Shown: positions 8,668 to 17,600 of the stretch, piece by piece
How the letters are laid out: each line of letters starts with the position of its first letter
How positions within the stretch are numbered: the first letter of the stretch is position 1
Origin: Glaciecola sp. XM2
Lineage (GTDB): Bacteria > Pseudomonadota > Gammaproteobacteria > Enterobacterales > Alteromonadaceae
Length of the DNA: 64,000 bases
Assembly (NCBI RefSeq): GCF_018595715.1
Contig: NZ_JAHEOJ010000025.1
Span: 287,178-351,177 of the forward strand
Reading direction: 5' to 3'
The notes under the pieces: generated by a model
Seen by the model: only the letters and a program-made list of their open reading frames with translations
Databases searched by the model: none
Told to the model about the DNA's origin: nothing
Made by a program: the position numbers and the translations under genes

Positions 8668-11337
8668 ATGGACCAGCAAAAGTGGAGTGTGATAAAGGAT
8701 TTATTTGATCAGGCGCGACAACTTCCCAAAGACCAACAAGAAGTATTTGTGCAGCAACATAGCAACGGCGATACCGACATTATTCATCAGGTCATGGAAA
8801 TGCTAGATGCCCAACAAAATGAAAGTTATGACCCGTCTCTAACCGACCTAGTGAGTGCATCCGCCACAGATATGATTATGGACGAGGCGATATTGAAACC
8901 AGGAGATATGGTTGAACGCTTTGAAGTCATTAAATCTATTGGCGAAGGTGGCATGGGCTCGGTGTTTCTAGGCACGCGAAAACAAGACGACTTTGAGCAA
9001 TTGGTGGCGATTAAAGTGATTCACCGCAAATATTTAACCGCTCAAAGCCTGCAACGCTTTCGCCGAGAGCGCCAGATCCTAGCATCACTGAATCACAAAA
9101 ACATTGCCAGTTTCATTGGCGGGGGTGAAACCGAACAAGGGCAACCGTATATCATTCTTGAATATGTCGATGGCATACCTATTACGCAATACTGCCAACA
9201 GCATGATTTATCGGTAAGTCAGCGCATCACGCTATTTAAGCAGGTATTAGAAGCGGTCATGTATGCACACCAGAACTTAGTGGTACATCGCGACATTAAA
9301 CCTAACAATGTGTTGGTCAATACCCAAGGTGAGGTCAAGCTACTGGATTTTGGCATTGCAAAACTCGTCCAAGAAAGTACGCAAAATCCCAATCCAGACT
9401 CAGAATTAACCCAAGAATTTGTGCGCGTATTGACCCCTGCCAATGCCTCACCTGAGCAAGTATTAGGCAGCAATATCACCACCCGCTCCGACGTCTATGG
9501 TCTAGGCGCTTTATTAATGTATATGCTGACCGACGAAGCCGTATTTGATACTACGGCAAGCTCTCAGCAAAGTATCGAATCGATGATCCTAGAGTTATTG
9601 CCCGTTAAACCTAGTGTTAGATGCATGCAGTCTGACAATCAAGCCGTACAAGGCCGAGCAAAACTGCTCAAGGGCGATGTTGACACTATTGTGATGAAAG
9701 CGCTGCAAAAAGAGCCTGAACGGCGCTACTCAAGTACAGAGCAACTCATGCAGGATATTGTTAGGCATCAGCAGAACTATCCTATCTCAGCAAAGCCCGA
9801 TAGTTTTGCTTATCGTGCTAAAAAGTTTGTGCAGCGCAATACGCTGAGCACTGCCTTTGTATCGATTTTTGTCATTGGGCTACTTAGCGCTAGCGCCATC
9901 ATCTTCCAACAATCATTAACCATCGAGCAAGAGCGAGACACCGCGCTACGACAGGCATTTGTGGCCCAAAAAACCTCTCGATTTATGAGTGATATTTTCA
10001 GGCAAGCGGACCCCAACGAAACCGATGGCGGCGTAGTCAGCGTGAAGAGTATTGTGGATAAAGCGGCCGACAACTTACAAGCGCTGGACAGCGACCCACT
10101 TATTAAGGCCCAGTTAAACACCACATTAGGGGCTGTTTACAATCAACTCGGTGAATATGAACTTGGAAGCGCTTTGTTAGATAATGCCAATGAATACTTT
10201 GCCAAAGCTAAACAAGAAATGTTCAACCCAGAGTATATTTCACTTAAGTATGTGTTAGGCCTCGAAAACGGCAACAGTCTGACTTTTGAGGGGAAATACG
10301 ACGAAGCGGTTAGTTTACTTACTGAGCTTAATCAAAGCCTTGATAGTGAGAAAGGCGCCAGCCTAAATGATGAGCTAAAAGACTTTTACCACGTGGAGCT
10401 GCAATATGGTTTAGGGACTGCATTCTCATATAGTGGTAAGGATGATCAGGCTGCTCCTCATTATCGCAATTCCGTTGACGCAAGCGAACAAATCATTGCC
10501 CGTGCAGGGGAATTTGCTAATCAGCTTGAACTTGCGCTTGCTGACCGACTGTTTGGCCTTGGGCATTCGCTGCGCCAAATCGGCGAATTTGCTGAATCAA
10601 AAGCGGTGATTATGCGCGGAATTGATCTTGAAAGGTCTATGTATGAGACACCAAGGCTGTCGTTAGGGCATGGACTCAATCAACTCGCTAGTACACTTTT
10701 GCAATTAGGAGAGCTTGAGCAAGCCGAAGTTTATGCCAAAGAAGGCTTAGAAATTCGCCGTAGCATTCTAGATTATGGCCATGTGGAGATCATGGCAAGC
10801 ATTGGCATCCTTACAAACATCTACAGTAAACAAGGCCAATTCGAGCGCAGTCTTGAGATGCGCAAAGAAATGCTTGATATGGTTGAAGTATCGGTTGGCG
10901 CAACGCACCCGTATTATTACTCAGTGCAGAGCGCGATTGGTCAACTCTATATGCTCACCGGCGATCTAGACCAAGCCAAAGTTTATCTTGACCAATCATT
11001 GCAAGGATTCATCAACCTATTTCCTAATGGGCACCGCTCTATCGCAACGCCGATGGTAAGCCTTGGTGATATTGCTTTGAAAACAGGAGACATTGATACT
11101 GCGGTTGCAAAGCTTTCTGAAGCCGTTGGCATTCTAAATGAACAATCTACAGAGCAGTCACAACTGAACGCAAAAGCAAACGCGCTTTATGCAGCGGCGC
11201 TATATCGCGATGGTCAAGCTGAGTTGGCGAGCACATATGAGGTTCTTGGCTTAGGCATTATCGAGAGTTTAATAGGAAAAGAAGCAAACGAGTACAACGT
11301 GCTATTTAAGCGTATTGAAGATGCCAAATCACAATAG
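8668..11337 (+). CDS. Membrane Ser/Thr protein kinase with C-terminal TPR repeats
   Basis: 889 residues from the ATG at 8668, preceded by AAAAAAGGA; an upstream in-frame ATG at 8632 lies inside the sigma gene and is less likely. The Hanks-type kinase domain (about 87-375) has GEGGMG, VAIK with Lys116, HRDIKPNN with Asp209, DFG with Asp227, and SPEQ in place of APE, so it looks active. One transmembrane helix lies at about 392-415. The remaining ~470 residues are TPR-like helical repeats, probably on the periplasmic side as a sensor or scaffold. It lies between the sigma factor and a PP2C phosphatase whose start overlaps its end. Confidence 0.93.
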   Translation: MDQQKWSVIKDLFDQARQLPKDQQEVFVQQHSNGDTDIIHQVMEMLDAQQNESYDPSLTDLVSASATDMIMDEAILKPGDMVERFEVIKSIGEGGMGSVFLGTRKQDDFEQLVAIKVIHRKYLTAQSLQRFRRERQILASLNHKNIASFIGGGETEQGQPYIILEYVDGIPITQYCQQHDLSVSQRITLFKQVLEAVMYAHQNLVVHRDIKPNNVLVNTQGEVKLLDFGIAKLVQESTQNPNPDSELTQEFVRVLTPANASPEQVLGSNITTRSDVYGLGALLMYMLTDEAVFDTTASSQQSIESMILELLPVKPSVRCMQSDNQAVQGRAKLLKGDVDTIVMKALQKEPERRYSSTEQLMQDIVRHQQNYPISAKPDSFAYRAKKFVQRNTLSTAFVSIFVIGLLSASAIIFQQSLTIEQERDTALRQAFVAQKTSRFMSDIFRQADPNETDGGVVSVKSIVDKAADNLQALDSDPLIKAQLNTTLGAVYNQLGEYELGSALLDNANEYFAKAKQEMFNPEYISLKYVLGLENGNSLTFEGKYDEAVSLLTELNQSLDSEKGASLNDELKDFYHVELQYGLGTAFSYSGKDDQAAPHYRNSVDASEQIIARAGEFANQLELALADRLFGLGHSLRQIGEFAESKAVIMRGIDLERSMYETPRLSLGHGLNQLASTLLQLGELEQAEVYAKEGLEIRRSILDYGHVEIMASIGILTNIYSKQGQFERSLEMRKEMLDMVEVSVGATHPYYYSVQSAIGQLYMLTGDLDQAKVYLDQSLQGFINLFPNGHRSIATPMVSLGDIALKTGDIDTAVAKLSEAVGILNEQSTEQSQLNAKANALYAAALYRDGQAELASTYEVLGLGIIESLIGKEANEYNVLFKRIEDAKSQ

Positions 11338-12067
11338 CTATATCGGCGCAGGCATCACCCATCGCGGCACAACCAGGCCGATAAACCAAGATGCGATCTT
11401 TATTGATGACAAATCAGGCATTTGGATTGTCGCCGACGGTATGGGTGGGCACAGGGCGGGCGAAGTTGCTTCGAATTGGGTGTGCAAGCATTTACCTCAT
11501 GAGGTCAAAATCCATCACTGTGCCGGTAAAGAAGCGATTCAAGCGGTCCATCAAAAATTACGCAGCTATGCCCAACAAGAGATTGAATATGAAGGGATGG
11601 GCACAACAATGATCATGGCGGTCAAGCAAGGCGACACTATCAACCTCTACTGGAGTGGGGACTGTCGGGCTTACTTGCTTACGTCGAACAATTGTAAGCT
11701 ATTAAGTAAAGACCACTCTGTGGTGCAAAGGCTGCTCGACCTGAATGTCATTGACCAAGATGAAGCCGCACGCCACCCTCAGCGTAATATTGTTACCTCT
11801 TGTATTGGCGGAGATTTAGCCAAACCAGAGATTGACGAAAAAGAGCTGACTCTAGGGGCCCTTGAAACGCTTTTGTTGTGTTCAGATGGGCTATATAAAG
11901 CGCTGTCGTTAGACGAAATTCACACTGTCATTAAAGGCGCTAACAGCCTCGAGCAAGGTGCACAAAACTTAGTGAGTCAGGCGAACGCTCATGGCGCTAA
12001 AGACAATGTATCTGCGATATTAATTAGCCCTGAAACTCAGGTCACTCATTCACTTCAAACCCAATAA
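11321..12067 (+). CDS. PP2C-family Ser/Thr protein phosphatase
   Basis: 248 residues from the ATG at 11321; a TTG at 11315 would add two residues. Metal-binding motifs of PPM/PP2C phosphatases are present: NQDA, VADGMGGH, WSGDCRAYL, LLCSDGLYKAL and DNVSAIL. It is soluble and cytoplasmic. The start lies inside the kinase gene (17-base overlap), so kinase and phosphatase are probably made together and act on the same substrates, perhaps including the sigma factor. Its 3' end overlaps the convergent permease gene by 18 bases. Confidence 0.93.
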   Translation: MPNHNSYIGAGITHRGTTRPINQDAIFIDDKSGIWIVADGMGGHRAGEVASNWVCKHLPHEVKIHHCAGKEAIQAVHQKLRSYAQQEIEYEGMGTTMIMAVKQGDTINLYWSGDCRAYLLTSNNCKLLSKDHSVVQRLLDLNVIDQDEAARHPQRNIVTSCIGGDLAKPEIDEKELTLGALETLLLCSDGLYKALSLDEIHTVIKGANSLEQGAQNLVSQANAHGAKDNVSAILISPETQVTHSLQTQ

Positions 12068-13381
12068 ATAGCGAAGCAAAAATACCGCAGCCATCACATA
12101 AGTGGCAATGCTGACCTTACTAAACTCACCTTTACCAATACGAAGTCCTGCATAGGTAATGAACCCAAGCGCTATTCCCTCGCTGATACTAAAGGTTAAG
12201 GGCATAGCCAGCAGCGCGATGGTGGCAGTGGCGACCGCGGTAAGATCATCAAAGTCGAGATCTTTTATCGCGCTCATCATAAAAATACCCACCATTACCA
12301 ACGCTGGCGTAGTAGCCATAATGGGGATCACCAGCATCAAGGGCGATAAAAACAAAGCCAACAAGAAACAAATCGCGACTACCACCGCGGTTAAGCCCGT
12401 GCGACCACCGGCTGACACTCCAGCCGCCGACTCCACATAGCTAGTAACCGGTGACGTGCCTAGCGCTGCGCCAATCACACCGGCGCTCGCATCGGCGGTC
12501 ATTGCACGCCCCATTTTTGGAAGCTTGCCTTGTTTATCAAGCAAGTTAGCGCGTTTTGAGACGCCAATCAGCGTGCCGATTGTGTCAAACATATTGACGA
12601 ACATCAGCGCAAAAATCAGGTCCCACGTCGTCGCAAAGTTAACAATAGGATAATATAAATCCATGGCAAAAAATGTATCCGATATTGGCGGTGGCAGGCC
12701 AACTATACCGTCCGGCTGCGCTGTCAAATAACCACTTTCTGTGGGAATAAAGATACCTATCAGGGTTAAAGTGATAATGGATATTAATATCGCTCCGGTA
12801 ACCTTTTTAAGCACCAATACAATCGTAAACACGATGCCTAAAAATGCTAACAACACCGCTGGCTCAGACATATCGCCCAAAGACACCAATGTCGCTGGGT
12901 TAGCCACAATCAAACCGGCATTTTTTAAGCCAATAAACGCAATAAACAATCCAATCCCGCACTGCACACCAATTTTAAGCGAGGCTGGGATGGCGTCTGC
13001 GATTTTTTGGCGTAAGCCAGAAATGGTAAGCGCTAAAAACAGCACCCCATTGTAAAACACTATCCCCAATGCCACTTCCCACGGAATTTCTCTGCTTAAG
13101 CATATGGTAAAGGCAAAAAATGCGTTTAGCCCCATGCCTGGCGCAAGCGCTATTGGATAATTCGTTAACCAAGCCATCAGCAGCGTTCCTATGCATGCGG
13201 CTAAGGCAGTAACGGTAATTAAGCCTGCTACAGGCATGCCGCTTAAGCCTAGAATGCTCGGGTTGACGATTAAAATATATGACATTGCAGCAAAGGTCGT
13301 GAAACCAGCGATGATCTCATTTTTCACCGTGCTACCGTGGGCTTGAACCGAAAAGGTTTTGTCTAGAAAACGGCCGAGCAT
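12050..13381 (-). CDS. AzgA/NCS2-type purine base permease
   Basis: 443 residues, very hydrophobic, about 12-14 membrane segments. The N-terminus (KNEIIAGFTTFAAMSYILIVNP) and APGMGLNAFFAF are signatures of the AzgA branch, which imports hypoxanthine, guanine or adenine by proton symport in relatives such as GhxP and AdeP. The exact base cannot be read from sequence. It is divergent from an exported nucleosidase, which suggests that bases freed in the periplasm are taken up by this protein. No PurR-like box or purine riboswitch was seen in the 185-base gap. Confidence 0.9.
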   Translation of the reverse strand: MLGRFLDKTFSVQAHGSTVKNEIIAGFTTFAAMSYILIVNPSILGLSGMPVAGLITVTALAACIGTLLMAWLTNYPIALAPGMGLNAFFAFTICLSREIPWEVALGIVFYNGVLFLALTISGLRQKIADAIPASLKIGVQCGIGLFIAFIGLKNAGLIVANPATLVSLGDMSEPAVLLAFLGIVFTIVLVLKKVTGAILISIITLTLIGIFIPTESGYLTAQPDGIVGLPPPISDTFFAMDLYYPIVNFATTWDLIFALMFVNMFDTIGTLIGVSKRANLLDKQGKLPKMGRAMTADASAGVIGAALGTSPVTSYVESAAGVSAGGRTGLTAVVVAICFLLALFLSPLMLVIPIMATTPALVMVGIFMMSAIKDLDFDDLTAVATATIALLAMPLTFSISEGIALGFITYAGLRIGKGEFSKVSIATYVMAAVFLLRYLLGLK

Positions 13382-13566
13382 GAAGCTTCCTTTGAATGAT
13401 GTGTTTGGCGATTAAGTCATCAGGTTATGATGAGGCGCCATGAATGTTTATCGTGTTTTTATTGTGTTTATTTCGCTATGGTAATGCAAAGGCGCATACA
13501 AATACATTAAGCTATTGCGCTCTATTGTCTTGTCACCTCATTGTTGACCTAAAAAGGATCTATAAA

Positions 13567-14568
13567 ATGAAGATAGCCAACGTCATGCTGTGGTTAACAC
13601 TAAGCGTTTTTGCAACGCTTGCCAACGGTCAGTCTGAATATGGTCCCAGAGTATTTCCTGAGGACCAAAAATGGACTGCAATTGTTGCCGCTTATGCCCC
13701 TGAAATAGAAGCTATCGACGCGGCATTTGAGCAGCTAGATCATGCGAGCATTAGCGAAGTGGTTACCATCAAAGGCGTTAAATATCAGCTGGGCACATAC
13801 AAAGATGAGCCGGTGATTATTTTCACCACGGGAATAAGTGTCAGCAATGCAGCCATGACCATGCAAATGGCACTTGATTATTTCCCTATCAATAAAGTCG
13901 TGATGATGGGCGTTGCTGGGGCAATCAATCCTGAATTTTCACCAGGCGACATTGCGATTGCAGAACGTTGGTATTTTCACGACGAGTCGGTTTATGTTAA
14001 CCCTAACCCTGACAAACCTGGGCAATACATCTTACCTGCCTACTACGAACAAACGCAAAAGGCCTTTACGCAAAGAAGCAAAGTAGATCCCCACGCACCT
14101 GCCTACAAAAACTTTGATTTTATGTTTCCCCGTGAGGTATCCATTGTAAAAGAAGGCTTAACGACACCCACTGCGATGCCCTATTTTTCGGTGTCGAAGA
14201 ATTTGTTTGAGTTGGCAAAACAAGCAAGTATTAATGTGGCTCCCATAACAATGCCTTCAGGCAAACCCATTCAGATTAAACTGGGTGGCAACGGCGTCAC
14301 CGGCTCGGTATTTGCCGATAGCGCCAAGTATCGTATCTGGTTGCAAGAGGTTTACAATGCACAAGTCACTGAAATGGAATCTGCCGCTGTTGGGCAAGTT
14401 TGCTATATCAATGATGTAGACTGGATTATCATTCGCTCTGTCAGTGATTTGGCCGGCGCACAAAAAGGCCAAAATGAAGAAAACGTGTTTGAAGCAATTG
14501 CATCGGGTACTGGCACAAAATTGCTGATTGCTTTGTTAGATGAGATTGTCAAGAGTAAAGCGCACTAA
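13567..14568 (+). CDS. Exported nucleoside phosphorylase-fold nucleosidase
   Basis: 333 residues from the ATG at 13567 (AAGGA upstream). This start gives a clean signal peptide (MKIANVMLWLTLSVFATLANG); an in-frame start at 13444 would bury it. The mature part has the PNP/UDP phosphorylase family landmarks GVAGAINP, EMESAA and RSVSDLAG with the catalytic Asp, as in MTA/SAH nucleosidases and secreted nucleosidases. The signal peptide places it in the periplasm, unlike cytoplasmic MtnN. Likely role: split the N-glycosidic bond of scavenged nucleosides. Its neighbour is a divergent purine-base permease, consistent with purine salvage. The substrate is not certain. Confidence 0.85.
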   Translation: MKIANVMLWLTLSVFATLANGQSEYGPRVFPEDQKWTAIVAAYAPEIEAIDAAFEQLDHASISEVVTIKGVKYQLGTYKDEPVIIFTTGISVSNAAMTMQMALDYFPINKVVMMGVAGAINPEFSPGDIAIAERWYFHDESVYVNPNPDKPGQYILPAYYEQTQKAFTQRSKVDPHAPAYKNFDFMFPREVSIVKEGLTTPTAMPYFSVSKNLFELAKQASINVAPITMPSGKPIQIKLGGNGVTGSVFADSAKYRIWLQEVYNAQVTEMESAAVGQVCYINDVDWIIIRSVSDLAGAQKGQNEENVFEAIASGTGTKLLIALLDEIVKSKAH

Positions 14569-14587
14569 GTAAATAAGACGTGTAACC

Positions 14588-14614
14588 ACTAGGCGCCCAT
14601 TAAAGGCGCCTAGT
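14588..14614. terminator. Bidirectional hairpin between convergent genes
   Basis: Perfect 10-base stem ACTAGGCGCC / GGCGCCTAGT with loop CATTAAA. There is no long T tract, but it lies between two converging genes. Confidence 0.6.
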
Positions 14615-14626
14615 GCACTGTTGCTG

Positions 14627-17600
14627 TTAGGCTGCTAAATGCGAATACACCACCCGCATCGTCATTTGCAAGCCATTTTTAGTCGCAGGCCACCTGATAG
14701 AAATGTTATCTACCATGCCATTTTCACAATCATCCACGATACTCTGAATAAGCTGCTTAAGGGCATCTGAGCCAATATTGTTTGCAAGCTTACTGAGCTT
14801 TTTAGCGCCGCCTTTGATGGCGCTTTCGTCGTTATCAGCAATCGCCTTTTCCATATCGCTTATATGACTTTCAAGCTGTTCGATGATGCCATTTAATGTA
14901 TCAGGTAAAGAGCCATCTAAGGGATGAGCCTTTAAGTACTCTACTAAATCAAACCATAAACCAGGGCGAGCCGGCATAAATAGCTTTGCAATGTGCGGGC
15001 GCGCAAAGCTACTGACTGACTTCACTTGTTCCTCGAGCGCTTTATGGTGCTCGGCAAGCAAGGCCTTTTCTTGGGCTTCGAAGTTCTGCTTGCTGGCAGC
15101 AAGCTCCTCTTGCACCGTACTAAGTGCCTCAACCTTATTCGCCAGCTCTTGTTGAGACTGTGCTAAAGATGCCTCTAGGGCTTGCAGCTTTTCACTTAAC
15201 AGTGACTGATTGTTGTTTTGTTGTTCGAGGTTTTGCTTACTGTCAGCATACTCTTGCTCGACCGCCGCAAGCTTCTCAGCCAACGCTTTTTGCTTCGAAA
15301 TTGCCTGCTCTATGATAGTCGATTCTTTATCTTCAAGGCTTCGCTGTTGTGCAAGCATTTGTTCTATCTGAGCTTGCTCCTGCTGCTCTTTTACGGCGAT
15401 GCTTTGCTCATACTCTTGAATTTTTTGCTGCGCTTCGCTCAAGGCTTGTTGCAGCTCGCTCTCTTTCGCTTGTGCGCTTTTAGCCTGTGTTGTTACCTCA
15501 TCTAGGGCTTTTCTTTTTTCATCTAACTCTTCATCTAAGGCGCGATTTTGCTCTTCGTTAGCCTTAAGCGACGCCTCTAGCTGCGCCTTTTGTGCCTCTA
15601 TTTGCTCACATTGCGCACGCCACTGCTCATCGCTGTTACTGAGCATTTTTTGTTGCTCATTGATATTCGCCTGAATACTCGACATTTGGTCGTTGAGTGC
15701 GTCTAACGACGCTAGGTGCTGCTCTTTTTCCTGCTGTTCTTTTTCTAAATCAGCCTTGGCTTGAGCAAGCTCACTTTGTGCATCAGCAAGCTCTTTGAGC
15801 CTTGCCTCTAGCACAAAGCTAAGCTGTGATTGATGTGCTTGAATATCGCTTTGCTCTTGGGTCGCCTTATCCTCTAGGGCTGCAAGTTCTTCTTGCAAAC
15901 GCTGTTGTTGTGTTTTCGTTTCATCAAGTGCTTGCTGCGCTTGTTCACATTTTTGCTCAGCTTGCTGACGCTCTAGCTCGATGTTTTGACGCGCTTCACG
16001 CTCACTAGCAAGTTGCTCTTGCAATGCTTGTGCACCTTCGGTTGATGTTTGTAGCTCAAGATTTAAGGTATCGAGTCTCTCGTTAAGCTGCGCGAGCTCA
16101 CTTTGCTTGTCTTCTAAGGCTTGCTTGGCTTGTGCTACCTCGTTTGCTAAGTCTTGTACTTGCGATTCTTGCGAAGATTTTTGCTGCGCTAAGTTATCAA
16201 CATTTTCTTTGGTGGCATCTAAGGCTTGTTGCGCCTGTTGACAGTTCGCTTCGCTCTGTTCGAGAGCCGCCTTGAGTGTGGCTTGCTGTTGCGTTAACTC
16301 GGCGACCTGCTCACTGGCTTGCTCATATTGTGAACTTAGCTCGGCATTTAGATGCTCGGCATCATGCAACTTAACGCGGCTGTCTTCAAACGCTTGTTCA
16401 AGCGCGTGTAGCTTTTGGCTCGTGTCTTCATAGCTTTCTTGCAACTGCGAAAACTCTGCCTGTGTATGGCTTAAATCTTCTTGGGCTTGTAACAAGGCTT
16501 GTTCAGTGCTTTCTAGCGCTTCGCTTCGTTGTGCCAGTGCCTGCTCACTTTGTTTGAGCAAAGCCTGCTTTTCTTGCAAGACGCTTTCGGCCTCTTTACG
16601 CTGCTCAATAGCATGAGTTTGCGCTTTCTCGGCAGCGTCAATGGCACGTTCATCGCGCCACACGCATAATATAGAATCGAAGGCTTGGTCTTTAAATATA
16701 GGCACGTAAGTTACAGCGCAAGGTATCAAGCGGTCACCCACTTTGTGAGTCCACGGCATCGATAACACTTGGCGGCTGCTTTTTAATTGCTCAAGCGCCT
16801 TTTCTAAAGTATCTGCCTCTTTATGGCTAATATTAAATTGTGAGGCAAATGGGTAAATGCCAAATAAGTCTTCTTCGTCTTCAGCACCAAACAGCGTGCA
16901 AGCCGCCTGATTGACTTTACTAAAGCCCGACGTGTCCATAATCGCCATTGCCATATCACTGTGCTGAAGCACACTTTCAAACTTGTCGCGTTGGAACTGT
17001 TCATCAGAGCGATCAATAATCCAAACTAAGTACTCTTGGTTTTCTTCATCTATTAACTCTGCGGTGAGTTCACCTGGATAGATATGGTTGTCTTTACCCT
17101 TAATTTTCACATGAAAATCGTGTAAGCGGCCTTTTTTATTGAGTACTTTTGCGGTTGTGCCCGCTTCTGCTGGGTCGCTGAAAAGCTTGTAGATATTGCC
17201 CTTTTTAAGCTCTTTTTCGTTGTATTTAAAACGCTCGAGCATCACGCGATTTGCGCTGATAATTTTGTCATCACTGTTTATGGTTGCAATCGCAACGGGT
17301 GACAGGTCTAACAAATTTTGTAAACGCTCTTTGCTTTGTGTCAGCTCTTTGGTGGTGTAGGTCAAGCGCTCCGTTGTGTGATTTAGCTGCTCGGTAGTAT
17401 CGGCGAGTTTGCGAGACGTGACATCTAGCTCATCTTCTCTTGCGCTGAGCGAGTGCAGCGCTTTGCTGGCGCGGTCTTTTTCATGCTTAAGCGCGCTTCT
17501 TGTTTGCTTCATTTGGCTTAGGTCTTGCAAAACCGCAACCATGCCGATTTTAGCGTGACCATTTAGCCTATCAACCACTTCATACGATGCAATGTCGAGC

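Noticed and set aside
8668..12067. Kinase/phosphatase pair as type VI secretion regulators (PpkA/PppA)
   Set aside because: No T6SS structural gene is nearby, and the kinase has the TPR layout linked to ECF sigma factors.
13382..13566. PurR box or purine riboswitch between the permease and nucleosidase genes
   Set aside because: No match to the PurR consensus or to a conserved purine aptamer core was seen.
15124..16008. Several plus-strand reading frames inside the coiled-coil gene
   Set aside because: They are antisense to the Gln/Glu/Ala-rich repeat, which yields Leu/Cys-rich frames without stops; no ribosome binding sites and no family resemblance.
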